From Myxococcales bacterium 68-20 (GTDB lineage: Bacteria; Myxococcota_A; Polyangia; Polyangiales; Polyangiaceae), in the NCBI GenBank assembly GCA_001899635.1, contig MKVQ01000041.1, positions 62,001-126,000 on the forward strand: a DNA stretch of 64,000 bases, in the 5' to 3' direction. Made by a program: the position numbers and the translations under genes. The notes under the pieces are model-generated. The model saw only the letters and a list, made by a program, of their open reading frames with translations. It ran no database searches and was not told the DNA's origin. This document shows positions 42,572-52,171 of this stretch, one piece after another. The stretch's first letter is position 1. Each line of letters starts with the position of its first letter.

Positions 42572-43528
42572 ATGAAGGTCGATCGCTTCCTCGTCGACAA
42601 CCGTGCTGGGTGGCGTCTCGCCGTCACGCGGTATCGCGCTGCGCGCGAGCCGAAGGGCCGGCCGGTCCTCATCGTGCCCGGCTACGGGATGAACTCGTAC
42701 ATCTTCAGCTTCCATCCGAACGGGCCCTCGATGGTCGAGTCCCTGGCCGCTCGCGGGATCGAGGTGTGGACGGTCGACCTGCGCGGACAAGGCCGCTCGA
42801 TCCGCGCCCGCGGGCACCATCGTTACGACATCGGCGACCTCGCCGTGGAGGATCTCGGCGCAACGATCGCTCACATCCTCGCGAACACGGCGACGCGAGC
42901 GACGAAGCTCGACCTCGTCGGGTGCAGCCTCGGCACGGCCCTCGCGTTCGCACACGTCGCGGTGGTTGCCGATGCTCCCGTTCACGCCCTCGTGTCGATG
43001 GCGGGTCTCGTCACCTGGCGGGACGCCCATCCGCTCGTCCGCTTCGCGTTCGGCTCACCGCGTGTCGCGGGCTTGATGCGGATGAAGAACACCCGTCGCA
43101 TCGCTCGCTTCGCCCTCCCCGTCGTGTCGAAGCTCGCGCCGTCGCTCCTCTCGATCTATCTCAACGAGCGCTCGACGGACCTGTCTCAGTCCGCGCGCAT
43201 GGTGCAGACGGTCGAGGATCCCCACCCGATCATCAACCGCGAGATCGCCGAGTGGATCCGCCGCGGCGACCTCGTCGTCCGCGGGGTGAACGTCTCGGCG
43301 CGGCTCCCCGAGATGAAGCACCCGTTCTTCTGCGTGGTCGCGAACGACGACGGCATCGTCCTGCCCGCCACTTCCCGGCACACGTTCGACACGATCGGGT
43401 CGACCCACAAGGACATCCTCTTCGTCGGCGACGCGGACATGCCGGTCGCCCACGCGGATCTCTTCCTCTGCAAGGCCGCCCAGCCCCGCGTCTTCGCGCC
43501 GATCGCCGACTTCCTCCTTCAGGCCTGA
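42572..43528 (+). CDS. alpha/beta hydrolase
   Basis: A 318-residue cytosolic hydrolase. The fold starts with a strand and oxyanion region (VLIVPGYGMNSYIFS), then VWTVDLRGQGRS and the nucleophile elbow DLVGCSLGTALAF (G-x-S-x-G). A later acidic residue in VVANDDGIVLP and a His in the final part (MPVAHADLFLC) complete a plausible triad. The length and the repeated phrase resemble PhaC/esterase-like members, but the substrate is unknown. It has no signal peptide, and its start is about 60 bases after the 21-bp repeat array. Confidence 0.82.
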   Translation: MKVDRFLVDNRAGWRLAVTRYRAAREPKGRPVLIVPGYGMNSYIFSFHPNGPSMVESLAARGIEVWTVDLRGQGRSIRARGHHRYDIGDLAVEDLGATIAHILANTATRATKLDLVGCSLGTALAFAHVAVVADAPVHALVSMAGLVTWRDAHPLVRFAFGSPRVAGLMRMKNTRRIARFALPVVSKLAPSLLSIYLNERSTDLSQSARMVQTVEDPHPIINREIAEWIRRGDLVVRGVNVSARLPEMKHPFFCVVANDDGIVLPATSRHTFDTIGSTHKDILFVGDADMPVAHADLFLCKAAQPRVFAPIADFLLQA

Positions 43529-43556
43529 GAGAAAGCGCTGGCGAGAGCGGCTCTGC

Positions 43557-44174
43557 TCAGCGCGCCTCGAGCTCGTAGAAGAGGACGTTCGCGTCCTTCT
43601 TGCACCAGATCCCGCAGCCGACCTCGATGTAGTGCTTCGAGAGGCGCGAGCGGTACCAGGCGCCGGTGCGCTCGTGCACCTTCACGTCCGTCCGCGTCCC
43701 GTCGCAGACCTCGCGGAGGTCCCGCTTCGTGATCGCCTCGAGGTAGAGGAAGCCGCTCGTCATCGCGGCAAGGTTCTCGATCGCCTTCGCCGCGCCGGCA
43801 TCGTCGACGTACGGCAGGACGCCCTGGCAGACGACGAGGTCGAACTGCTCCTTCGCCCGCCACTTCGTGATGTCGCGCTGCTCGTGGCCGTACTCGCGGC
43901 ACGCGTGTGCGCTGTACTCCGTCGAGCGGTAAGCGACGCCGGGCCGCTTCTTCGTAAACCAGTCGCGCCAGAGCCCTACCCCCGCCCCCACGTCGAGCAC
44001 GGTCTCGAGCGGGTGCTGCCACCACTCGATGAACGAGACGACGGCAGTGCAGAGCTTGGCGACCTCGGCCGCGGAGTGGACGCGTGTCTGCGCGCTCCCG
44101 TAGTAGCGGTCGTAGTAGTCGGAGTCGAACGGCTCGGAGCTCTTCGCAGCGCGTGCAGGCATGTGGGCGGTCAT
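43557..44174 (-). CDS. class I SAM-dependent methyltransferase
   Basis: A 205-residue protein with a Rossmann methyltransferase core: VLDVGAGVGLWRDWF (SAM-binding motif I), STEYS, RDITKW, and FDLVVCQGVLPYVDD. The C-terminal half has RTGAWYRSRLSKHYIEVGCG and several Cys. ATG 44174 overlaps the stop of the upstream permease gene (ATGA), so it is the last gene of the efflux operon. Its substrate is unknown; modification of the exported molecule or of a self-protection target is an inference from context. Confidence 0.83.
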   Translation of the reverse strand: MTAHMPARAAKSSEPFDSDYYDRYYGSAQTRVHSAAEVAKLCTAVVSFIEWWQHPLETVLDVGAGVGLWRDWFTKKRPGVAYRSTEYSAHACREYGHEQRDITKWRAKEQFDLVVCQGVLPYVDDAGAAKAIENLAAMTSGFLYLEAITKRDLREVCDGTRTDVKVHERTGAWYRSRLSKHYIEVGCGIWCKKDANVLFYELEAR

Positions 44175-45400
44175 TCGTATCGCAACGCGTCGATGGGATC
44201 GAGCTGCGATGCCTTCCGAGCGGGGTAGAGGCCGAACACGACGCCGACGAGCGCGCTGAAGACGACCGAGATCCCGATCACGTCGACCTGGATCTGCATC
44301 GGCCAGCGGAACTTGTCCGCCAGCCAGCTCGCCGTTCCGACGCCGATCGCGACGCCGAGGAGGCCTCCTGCGAGCGAGAGCACGAGCGCCTCGACGAGGA
44401 ACTGGAGGAGGATGCTTCGGGGCTTCGCGCCGATCGCCATCCGGAGGCCGATCTCGCGGGTCCGCTCCGTCACGCTGACGAGCATGATGTTCATGATCCC
44501 GATGCCGCCGACGAGGAGCGAGACGGCGGCCACGCTGGCGAGCAGCGTCGTCATCGTCTCGGTGCCCTGCTGCTGAGCGCTCGCCACTTCGGAGAGGTTG
44601 CGGATCGAGAAGTCGTCCTCGCCGCCCGGCGCGATGTGGTGACGATCGCGGAGAAGCGCCTTCACCTCCTCGAGCGCGCGCTGGGTGGTGTCCGACCCGG
44701 TGGCCTGCACGTGGATCGAGCCGACGAGGAACTTGCCGAGGCCGCCCTGGATCCGCTGGGCGAACGTCGTCATCGGGATGAAGGCGGCGTCGTCGTAGTC
44801 CTGGCCGTTCGGCGACTGGCCTTTCCGATCGAGGACGCCGACGACGGCGAAGGGCGACTTGCCGATGCGGACCGTCTGGCCGACCGGGTTCGCGGAGCTC
44901 CCGAACAAGCGCTCCACCACGGTCTGCCCGAGGAGCACGACCTTCGATCCGGCGTCGACGTCGGCCTGCGTGAAGATGCTGCCGGTCGCGACCGGCCAGT
45001 TGCGGATCTCGAAGTACTCGGGCGACGTCCCGGTGACCGAGGTCGTCCAGTTCAGCTCGTCGCTGACGATCGACTGGTTCGAGCGCAGCTGCGGAGCCGC
45101 CGCCTTGACCGACGGCACCTCGGTCCGGATCGCCGCGAGGTCGTCCCACGTGAGCGTGGGCATGCTCCCGAAGCCGCCGAACGATCCGCCTGCAGTCGTC
45201 GAGCCCGGCATCACGATGAGGAGGTTCGTGCCCATCGCCGCGAAGGCCTGCTCCACCTGCGCCTTGGCGCCGGCGCCGATCGCCATCATCGCGATGACCG
45301 CGGCGACGCCGATGATGATGCCGAGCGTCGTGAGGAACGACCTCATCTTGTTCCGGAGCACCGCCCGGAGCGCGACCACGATCGTGACGAAGGGGTTCAT
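44171..45400 (-). CDS. MacB-type ABC transporter permease
   Basis: A 409-residue mechanotransmission-type permease with four membrane helices. Helix 1 is MRSFLTTLGIIIGVAAVIAM, followed by a periplasmic MacB-like domain of about 210 residues. The helices that end the protein include VSLLVGGIGIMNIMLVSVTE, the signature TREIGLRMAIGAKPRSIL, and a closing FGLYPARKASQLDPIDALR. It pairs with the ATPase encoded 10 bases upstream and the adaptor before that, giving a tripartite pump for an unknown substrate. Confidence 0.93.
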   Translation of the reverse strand: MNPFVTIVVALRAVLRNKMRSFLTTLGIIIGVAAVIAMMAIGAGAKAQVEQAFAAMGTNLLIVMPGSTTAGGSFGGFGSMPTLTWDDLAAIRTEVPSVKAAAPQLRSNQSIVSDELNWTTSVTGTSPEYFEIRNWPVATGSIFTQADVDAGSKVVLLGQTVVERLFGSSANPVGQTVRIGKSPFAVVGVLDRKGQSPNGQDYDDAAFIPMTTFAQRIQGGLGKFLVGSIHVQATGSDTTQRALEEVKALLRDRHHIAPGGEDDFSIRNLSEVASAQQQGTETMTTLLASVAAVSLLVGGIGIMNIMLVSVTERTREIGLRMAIGAKPRSILLQFLVEALVLSLAGGLLGVAIGVGTASWLADKFRWPMQIQVDVIGISVVFSALVGVVFGLYPARKASQLDPIDALRYE

Positions 45401-45410
45401 CGCGCCTCCC

Positions 45411-46169
45411 TCACGGGTACTCTCTCTTCTCGACGGAGACGCCGCTGCTCGAAGGCGACTCTGTGCGCGCAGGCCGCGGCACCTGCTTACGATCCGTGAC
45501 GACGTTGCCGTCCTTCACGACGATCACGCGTGAGGCGCACTCGGCGATGTCCGGCTCGTGCGTGACGAGGACGATCGTGATCCCGGCCTGGCCCAGCTCC
45601 TGGAAGAGCGCCATCACGTCGACGCTCGTCTGCGAGTCGAGGTTGCCGGTCGGCTCGTCGGCGAGGATCACTTTCGGCTCGCCGACGAGCGCGCGCGCGA
45701 TCGCGACGCGTTGCTGCTGCCCGCCGGAGAGCTGCGCGGGCGTGTGATCGAGGCGGGCGCCCAGACCGACGCGCTCGAGCGCATGTGCGGCGCGACGATG
45801 GCGCTCGCGACCGCCGACGCCGCGGTACACCAGCGGCAGCTCCACGTTCTCGAGCGCGCTCGTCCGCGCGAGGAGGTTGAAGCTCTGGAAGACGAAGCCG
45901 AGGACCTCGCTCCGCACCTCCGCGAGCTCGTTCCTGTTCATCTTCGCGACCTCGCGGCCGGCGAGCCGGTACGAGCCGGACGAAGGCCGATCGAGGCAGC
46001 CGAGAAGGTTCATCAACGTCGACTTCCCCGAGCCGGACGAGCCCATGATTGCGACGAACTCGCCCGGGTAGACATCGAGCGAGACGCCGCGCAGTGCATG
46101 CACCTCGACGTCACCGGTCTTGTAGACCTTCTTGACGTTCGCGACGCGGATGAGGGGTTCTTCGATCAC
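45411..46169 (-). CDS. MacB/LolD-type ABC transporter ATPase
   Basis: A 252-residue ATPase: Walker A MGSSGSGKSTLMN, Q-loop VFQSFNLL, signature LSGGQQQRVAIARAL, Walker B VILADEPTGNLDS and H-loop VLVTHEPD. All catalytic residues are present. Here the ATPase and permease are separate polypeptides, unlike E. coli MacB where they are fused. A tail of about 25 Pro/Ser-rich residues follows. It lies 12 bases after the adaptor gene. Confidence 0.95.
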   Translation of the reverse strand: MIEEPLIRVANVKKVYKTGDVEVHALRGVSLDVYPGEFVAIMGSSGSGKSTLMNLLGCLDRPSSGSYRLAGREVAKMNRNELAEVRSEVLGFVFQSFNLLARTSALENVELPLVYRGVGGRERHRRAAHALERVGLGARLDHTPAQLSGGQQQRVAIARALVGEPKVILADEPTGNLDSQTSVDVMALFQELGQAGITIVLVTHEPDIAECASRVIVVKDGNVVTDRKQVPRPARTESPSSSGVSVEKREYP

Positions 46170-46181
46170 GAGAGCGCCCGA

Positions 46182-47462
46182 CTAGAACATCCGCCCCATG
46201 CGCGCAGGCGGCCCGGAGCTCGCAGGTTTGCCGGCAATGTTCGCCTCCAGGATGACGAGGTCGCCCTCCGCGAGGTCGCCGGAGACGACCTCGGTGATCG
46301 TCCCGTCGGAGAGCCCGGTCTTCACCTCGACGACCGCGGGACGGCCGCTGCGAAGCACGTGGAGCGTGCGCGTATGGGCATCGGCCCCGTCGGCGCCCGG
46401 CTTGCGGGCGAGCTTGCCCGCGGGCGGTGCCGCCCCGGCCGCGGTCACGGAGAGCGACACCGCCGGCGAGGCGTTCGAGGCCAGCGCCGACGCGACCTCG
46501 GACGGGGGCTTGAAGCGCATCGCCGCGTTCGGGATCGCGAGGACGTCGCTCTTCTCGGCGAAGATGATCGTCGTCGTCGCCGTCATGCCGGGACGGAGGC
46601 GGAGGTCGTCGTTCTCGACGTCGATCACGGCGTCGTAGGTGACGACGTTCTGGACCGTCTGCGCCGCGTTGCGGATCTGGGAGATCCGCCCCTTGAAGCG
46701 CTGTCCCGGGAACGCGTCGACGGTGAACCACGACTCCATCCCCGGCTGGAGGCGCCCCACGTCGCCCTCCGCCACGCTCGTGTGGACGCGCATCTTCTTG
46801 AGGTCCTCGGCGATCGTGAAGAGGACCGGCGCCTGGAGCGATGCAGCCACGGTCTGACCGACGTCGACGCTGCGCGAGATCACGACTCCGTCGATCGGCG
46901 AGATGATGTTCGTGTACGAGAGGTTCACCTGCGCCTGGTGCAGCGCCGCGCTCGCCTGCTGGAGCGTAGCCTTCGCGACCTCCGTCTGCGCGACAGCCAC
47001 CGCCGCGTTCGTATCCGCGGTCTGGAGCTCGGCGGCGGAGGCAAGCCCCTGTTCGGTGAGCGACTTCGCCCGCTTGAGCACGAGGTCGGCATCACGCTGC
47101 TGCGCCTCGGCGCGGACGACGCCCGCCTTCGCAGCGGCGAAGTTCGCCCGCTCACGCTCGACGGCGGCGGTGAAGAGCTGCGGATCGATCTTGGCGATCA
47201 CCTGCCCCTTCTTCACCTCGGAGTTGAAGTCGGCGGTGAGCGAGGCGACCCGCCCGCTCACCTGAGCGCCAATCTGCACGGTGACGGTCGCCTCGAGCGT
47301 GCCGCTCGCCGTCACGCGAGCCACGATCTTGCGCTTCTCGACGGGCGCCGTCCGGTACGTGACTTCGGGGGCGGTGCGGCTCGATCGCCACCTGTAGACG
47401 CCGAACGCCACACCGGCCAGCACCAGGACGAGGATGACCCAGGACACGGCCTTCTTGAGCAT
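46182..47462 (-). CDS. MacA-like periplasmic adaptor (HlyD/RND family)
   Basis: A 426-residue adaptor. One N-terminal helix (AVSWVILVLVLAGVAFGVY) anchors it; then the biotinyl-lipoyl part (GTLEATVTVQIGAQVSGRVA), a long alpha-helical hairpin rich in Ala and Glu (residues about 110-195), ISPIDGVVISRSVDVGQTV and the beta-barrel and membrane-proximal parts (RLRPGMTATTTI). ATG 47462 is chosen because the anchor begins there. A Gly/Pro/Arg tail ends the protein. It links the ABC permease to an outer-membrane channel that is not encoded nearby. Confidence 0.92.
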   Translation of the reverse strand: MLKKAVSWVILVLVLAGVAFGVYRWRSSRTAPEVTYRTAPVEKRKIVARVTASGTLEATVTVQIGAQVSGRVASLTADFNSEVKKGQVIAKIDPQLFTAAVERERANFAAAKAGVVRAEAQQRDADLVLKRAKSLTEQGLASAAELQTADTNAAVAVAQTEVAKATLQQASAALHQAQVNLSYTNIISPIDGVVISRSVDVGQTVAASLQAPVLFTIAEDLKKMRVHTSVAEGDVGRLQPGMESWFTVDAFPGQRFKGRISQIRNAAQTVQNVVTYDAVIDVENDDLRLRPGMTATTTIIFAEKSDVLAIPNAAMRFKPPSEVASALASNASPAVSLSVTAAGAAPPAGKLARKPGADGADAHTRTLHVLRSGRPAVVEVKTGLSDGTITEVVSGDLAEGDLVILEANIAGKPASSGPPARMGRMF

Positions 47463-47681
47463 GAAGCCGTCGGATCTTAGGGCGTCCACGGCGCGAAGCG
47501 GGATGAAAGCCGACGAGCCGTAGATCGTTTCGCCTCCGGCCGCGTTCAAAGGCAAAGGCGGCACGGCAGAGCCGTCTCGCGAGCCGCACGCCGGCAACGT
47601 CCTCCGTCCGACGTCCGGGCGAGCAATGACGCGCGATCTCAACGCTTCGTGACGCCCGCAGGCCGGGCGAAAGGATTTCGC

Positions 47682-49178
47682 ATGCGCAAGGTGACGGCCA
47701 CGAGGCTAGGGCTGGGTCTGGTGATGGCTCTGCTCGGTTCGGGGTGCGGCAGCTCGAGCGTCGGGGCGACACGAGCCACGACGGCGACGGCTGGGACACG
47801 AGCGTCATCGAACGACCAGGGCATCGCGAGCGACGGCACGAGGGTGGAGCAGGTGGAGCCGCTGGAGCCGGCCGACGCGAAGCGGGCGAGCCAGAGCGGA
47901 CCGTGGATCGGAGCCTCGGCCGAGGGTGAGATGCTGATGGCGAGCACGCGCGAGACGTTCCTCGGCGTTTGGGTCGACGTCCCGGAGATCCGACCTGCGG
48001 CCCGACCACCGATGGAGCTCGCGCTCGTCGTCGACACCTCCGGCTCGATGGCAGGCGCCAAGATCGAGAACGCGCGACACGCGGCCTCGATGCTCGTCGG
48101 CAAGCTGAAGGACGGTGACATCGTCGCGCTCGACGTCTTCTCCGACACCGCGCGCACCATCGTTCCCCCGACGCGGCTCACCGCGACGTCCCGCCAGCAG
48201 ATCCTCCGTGCGATCGCCGGACTGACCGTGAGCGGCTCGACGAACATGTTCGACGGCCTCACCCTCGCCGAAGGTCAGGTCGCTGCCGCGCCGCCCACGC
48301 ATCCCCTCCGCCGCATCGTGGTCATCTCCGACGGCATCGCGAACGTCGGGCCGTCGTCGCCCGAGACGCTCGGCGCGATCGCGGAGCGTGGCCTCCGCTT
48401 CCGAGCGCAGGTGACGTCCCTCGGCGTGGGCAACGACTACGACGAGCGCACGCTCAACGCGCTCGCCGTCAAGTCGAGCGGCCGCCTCTATCACCTCGCC
48501 GAGCCGCGCGAGATGGCGAGCATCCTCGAAGGAGAGCTCCGTCTACTCGACGCGACGCTCGCGAGTGACTCGTTCGTCGAGATCGTCCCGGCGCCCGGAG
48601 TGCAGCTTCTCGGCGCCGACGGCATCCGAGCGGATTGGCACGACGGTGGAGCGCTGCGGATCCCGCTCGGCGCGCTCCACGCGGGCCAACATCGAGAGGC
48701 GCTCGTACGCGTCCGCATCACGGATCCGGCGACGTTCGAAGGGCAGACGCGCTCACTGGCGAGCGTACGCCTTCGGTTCCGCGACGCGCAGGACAGCGAC
48801 CTCGAGCGGGTGCAGGAGGTCGTCGCGCGCACGCAGCTGACGAGCGACGCGGCGGCCGTCGCGAGCCACGTGAGCTCGCGCACGAAGGCGATCGTCGCGA
48901 TCCAGGAGTCGGCGAAGCTCCAGATGGCCGCCGCGCAGCGGATCAACGACGGCCAGTTCATGGACGCGGAGAAGGAGCTCGCCCGCGCGGAGGCATCGCT
49001 TGCGGCGCAGGCCAGCGTCGTCACGGCTCCGGCGGAGAAGAGGCGCATCGCGGAGGCGCAGACCAAGATCGCGACCGCACGCGCGACGACCCGAGCGCTG
49101 CCGAGCAAGCCGGCGGCGGCTCAGCGCAAGGGCGCGCTCGAGCTGAACGCGGACGGCATGCGCGACATGGGCTTCTGA
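47682..49178 (+). CDS. VWA-domain lipoprotein
   Basis: A 498-residue lipoprotein: signal peptide with lipobox GSGC, a linker, then a von Willebrand A domain with the metal site DTSGSMAG (D-x-S-x-S), SGSTNMFDGL (Thr) and ISDGIANVG (Asp). After it a beta-sandwich-like domain and a helical C-terminus (KLQMAAAQRINDGQF, KELARAEASLAAQASV). The MIDAS residues are complete, so metal-dependent protein binding is likely. GAAAGGAT just upstream supports ATG 47682. It resembles YfbK-like Ca-activated channel-type proteins; function unknown. Confidence 0.85.
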   Translation: MRKVTATRLGLGLVMALLGSGCGSSSVGATRATTATAGTRASSNDQGIASDGTRVEQVEPLEPADAKRASQSGPWIGASAEGEMLMASTRETFLGVWVDVPEIRPAARPPMELALVVDTSGSMAGAKIENARHAASMLVGKLKDGDIVALDVFSDTARTIVPPTRLTATSRQQILRAIAGLTVSGSTNMFDGLTLAEGQVAAAPPTHPLRRIVVISDGIANVGPSSPETLGAIAERGLRFRAQVTSLGVGNDYDERTLNALAVKSSGRLYHLAEPREMASILEGELRLLDATLASDSFVEIVPAPGVQLLGADGIRADWHDGGALRIPLGALHAGQHREALVRVRITDPATFEGQTRSLASVRLRFRDAQDSDLERVQEVVARTQLTSDAAAVASHVSSRTKAIVAIQESAKLQMAAAQRINDGQFMDAEKELARAEASLAAQASVVTAPAEKRRIAEAQTKIATARATTRALPSKPAAAQRKGALELNADGMRDMGF

Positions 49179-49328
49179 GACCAGCTTCGACCGCTGGATC
49201 GCTGGCGATCCCCCACACCCGGGGCGGCAAGGACGGCGACACCGCGCCAGCCAGGGTCCAACACCGTGAAACCACGCGTGTAGGATTGTGTCGCCAGTGT
49301 GGCATCAAGGTTGCCATACGGTGGCACG

Positions 49329-50282
49329 ATGCGCTTTTGCTCGCTCGTCGCCGCACTGCTGCTCTCGGCCTGCGCCGTGTCGAACGCGACGAGCCAGAGC
49401 GTATCGGAAGCCGAAGACGAGCTCCGGGGGACGACGACGAAGGTCGTCGAGAGTCGTCCGCTCCCGATCGTCGAAGTGTCGGGATTGGGGCAACGTCGTA
49501 TCGACGGCGCGATGACGTACCTGGCGATCGGAGACTCGTCGCCGACCATCGTGACGTTCTCGATCGGGGAGGATGGCGATGTCTCCGACGTCCAGCCGCA
49601 CGACCTGACGCGCCTCTTCGGTCGCAAAGCCCCGCAGTGGGAAGCCGTCGCCGGCGACGCGGCCGGGCGAGTCTTCGTCCTGGCGGAGTCGACGAGCACG
49701 ATCGCGGTGCTCGACCCGCGACTCGAGGACGTCACGCACACGATCCGGCTCGAGATCCCGTCGTCGTTCCCGCTCGCGAGCGCGTGGGCGGCGGACGAGA
49801 ACTCACGCGGAGAGGGCCTCGTGCTCCTCGCGAACGGGCACGTGCTGGTCGCGAAGGAGAAGAACCCGCCGGCGATTGTCGAGCTCGGCCCTCGCGGCGC
49901 GGCCCCCGAGGGGTTCCGGCCGGAGCTCGCGCTCGGCGATCGACCGTTCTCTTTGCCCGCCTCCGGCGAGAGCGAGCTCGTCGCGCTGAAGCACTGGGTG
50001 CTGAAGGCGAAGGACGCGAAGCCGATCGGCGACATCTCCGAGCTCGCCGTCGACGGTGACGGCCGGCTCTACCTCCTGAGCGATCAGGGCCGCGCGATCG
50101 CGCGCCTCGAGCGGGAGCTCGAGCCCGCGGAGGACAAGATCGACGTGAAGGCGCTCTTCTCGCTTCCGTCGAAGGTCGCCAAGCCGGAGGGCCTCGTGTT
50201 CGCTTCTGGTACGCCGTTCATCGCGACCGACGGCAAGAAGGTCGCCGCGGACGCGCTCTACGAGCTCGAGCCGCTCTTCTGA
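49329..50282 (+). CDS. propeller-like lipoprotein (SdiA-regulated-like)
   Basis: A 317-residue lipoprotein, lipobox LSAC, followed by a domain with four to six blade-like repeats (WEAVAGDAAGRVFVLAEST, ISELAVDGDGRLYLLSDQG, KPEGLVFASGTPFIATDG). The pattern resembles SdiA-regulated and esterase-like-phytase propellers, but there are no catalytic residues that I can name. ATG 49329 starts the signal peptide. It is a single gene. Confidence 0.68.
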   Translation: MRFCSLVAALLLSACAVSNATSQSVSEAEDELRGTTTKVVESRPLPIVEVSGLGQRRIDGAMTYLAIGDSSPTIVTFSIGEDGDVSDVQPHDLTRLFGRKAPQWEAVAGDAAGRVFVLAESTSTIAVLDPRLEDVTHTIRLEIPSSFPLASAWAADENSRGEGLVLLANGHVLVAKEKNPPAIVELGPRGAAPEGFRPELALGDRPFSLPASGESELVALKHWVLKAKDAKPIGDISELAVDGDGRLYLLSDQGRAIARLERELEPAEDKIDVKALFSLPSKVAKPEGLVFASGTPFIATDGKKVAADALYELEPLF

Positions 50283-50515
50283 CGATCCGACGACGCGCTC
50301 GGTCCGCTCTCCGCTGCGCAACGACCGTAAGGGCAGCCCGCAGGGTCGGGCGCGCGCATACCTCCACGCGAACTGCTCGCACCGGCATCGCCCGGCCGCC
50401 CTCTGCGCATGCCTCCGCTCGCAACCTCAGTCGTCGACCGGCCGGCCATCGAGCAGATCCGTATCGGGATCAGGGGCTGATTCATGCTCGACCGCCCGCC
50501 GACCGCGATCGACAT

Positions 50516-50532
50516 GGTATCGCGATGATACC
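50516..50532. promoter_or_regulatory. inverted repeat just upstream of the atypical kinase
   Basis: GGTATC and GATACC are separated by five bases (GCGAT). It ends 18 bases upstream of the GTG start at 50551 and is unusually AT-rich for this genome; an operator or a promoter element is possible. Confidence 0.35.
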
Positions 50533-50550
50533 GAGGGTAGAGTCAGTGAC

Positions 50551-51984
50551 GTGAGTGAATCGCGGCCACCTCCGGGGCCTCCGTCCGTTCGGGATCCATC
50601 GCTCGGGGGACAACACGGCGGTGGCACCTCACCACGTTCCCTGCCCACGCCCCCGCTCGGGCGGCCGGCCACACATCCGAGCGGCATCGTCCCGTCACCG
50701 ATCATCCCCGCCGCTCCGTCGTCCCAGCCGGGACACATGATGGGGCCGCTGGCGGCGCCCTCCCCTGCTCCGCCGGGGCCATACGGGCCCGCGCCGATGA
50801 CGCCAGGTGCACCGCCCGCGCCGGCGATGAACCCCTACCAGAGCCAGGTCATCCCGCCGTCGCACCCGTATCCGCAGCCGTATCCGCCGACGGCGACCCC
50901 TGCGCACGGCGTGCCGATCCCTCAGCCGGCGCACGTCCCCCCGCAGGTCCATCCTCGAAAGCCGGACCGTGGGACACTCCCGGCGATCCCCGCGGTGACG
51001 ACCCCGCAGATGCCCCACGTCGCGCCCGTGAGCCCGGCTCCGGCGCCGAGCCGCCCCGCGACCGGTACCATCCCGGTGACGCCGGTGCGCCCGGGCTCGT
51101 TCCCGACCTCGAACGTCGCGCCCCCGCGGATCATGGTGCAGTACCCGCAGGTCGGCTCGAAGCTGCCCGGCACGCGCGGGACGTACGAGGTGCGGGACGT
51201 CATCGGCTCCGGCGAGTTCGGCGCCGTCTACGAGTGCATCGGCCCGTTCGATCAGATCTACGCCGTGAAGATGGTGCGGCCGTCGAACCGACCGTACTCC
51301 GAGGTGCATGCCGAGTGGGCGCGCGAGGTCCAGCGGCTGTTCTCGCTCCGCCATCCGAACGTCGTCTACATCTACGACTCGTTCACGCACGACCACCTCT
51401 TCTATCTCGCCCTCGAGCGGTGCGATCACCCGCTCAAGATGATGCTCGGCACGCCGATGCAGGAGGGGCTCGTCCTCGAGATCTCGCGACAGCTCCTCGC
51501 CGCCGTCCAGTTCCTCCACGACAATGAAGTCGTTCACGACGACCTCCACGGCGGCAACGTCCTCATCACGCACACCGATCGCCCGACGGTGAAGATCAGC
51601 GACTTCGGGATCAGCAACGAGCTTCGCGGCATGACGGCGGTGAGGCCGAACATCGTCCATCACGCGATCATGGCGCCGGAGATCCTCGTGACCGGCTACA
51701 CGAGCCGCCAGAGCGACCTCTACCAGGTCGGTCTGCTCATGTACTGGATGCTCACCGGCGAGTCGGCGATGCAGCTCGACGTTCCCTACCAGGAGCTCGT
51801 GCGCCAGGTCTCCGAGGGCGAGCCTCGCCAGCGCGCCGAGCAGCTCGGGACTCCGCTCGGACAGCTGATCGCGAAGATGCTCCGTCGGCGCGAGGCGTTC
51901 CGATACTCGAGCGCGCGCGAAGTCTGGGCGGACCTCCGCGAGCTGCCCGCATGGAAGCAGCGGCATCTCTTTCCTGCGAAGTGA
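50551..51984 (+). CDS. Ser/Thr protein kinase with an atypical catalytic loop
   Basis: A 477-residue protein. The first 200 residues are a Pro-rich disordered region; the kinase domain covers about 205-470. The ATP site is complete (VIGSGEFGAVYE, YAVKMV with the Lys). The catalytic loop reads VVHDDLHGGNVLI instead of HRDLKxxN: the base Asp and Asn are kept, but Arg is replaced by Asp and Lys by His. DFG (KISDFGIS) and APE (IMAPEIL) are present. DLHGGN is closer to ABC1/aminoglycoside-kinase loops. Activity is likely but unusual. No membrane helix. The GTG start has AGGGTAGAG upstream. Confidence 0.86.
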   Translation: MSESRPPPGPPSVRDPSLGGQHGGGTSPRSLPTPPLGRPATHPSGIVPSPIIPAAPSSQPGHMMGPLAAPSPAPPGPYGPAPMTPGAPPAPAMNPYQSQVIPPSHPYPQPYPPTATPAHGVPIPQPAHVPPQVHPRKPDRGTLPAIPAVTTPQMPHVAPVSPAPAPSRPATGTIPVTPVRPGSFPTSNVAPPRIMVQYPQVGSKLPGTRGTYEVRDVIGSGEFGAVYECIGPFDQIYAVKMVRPSNRPYSEVHAEWAREVQRLFSLRHPNVVYIYDSFTHDHLFYLALERCDHPLKMMLGTPMQEGLVLEISRQLLAAVQFLHDNEVVHDDLHGGNVLITHTDRPTVKISDFGISNELRGMTAVRPNIVHHAIMAPEILVTGYTSRQSDLYQVGLLMYWMLTGESAMQLDVPYQELVRQVSEGEPRQRAEQLGTPLGQLIAKMLRRREAFRYSSAREVWADLRELPAWKQRHLFPAK

Positions 51985-52171
51985 TCGATACCCGACGCAG
52001 GGCCGAGTGATGGCACCTGCCCGCAGCGGCGATGCACGCAACGAAGCGCGCCACGAGACCGACGCGTTGCGGGGTGTTGCCATCATCGATGGCACGCTCT
52101 CACCAAAAGCGCCTTGGAGCCCTGTTCGCCGAGCGGATCGCGTGACCGACTGAGCTAGACTGCAGGCTCCG

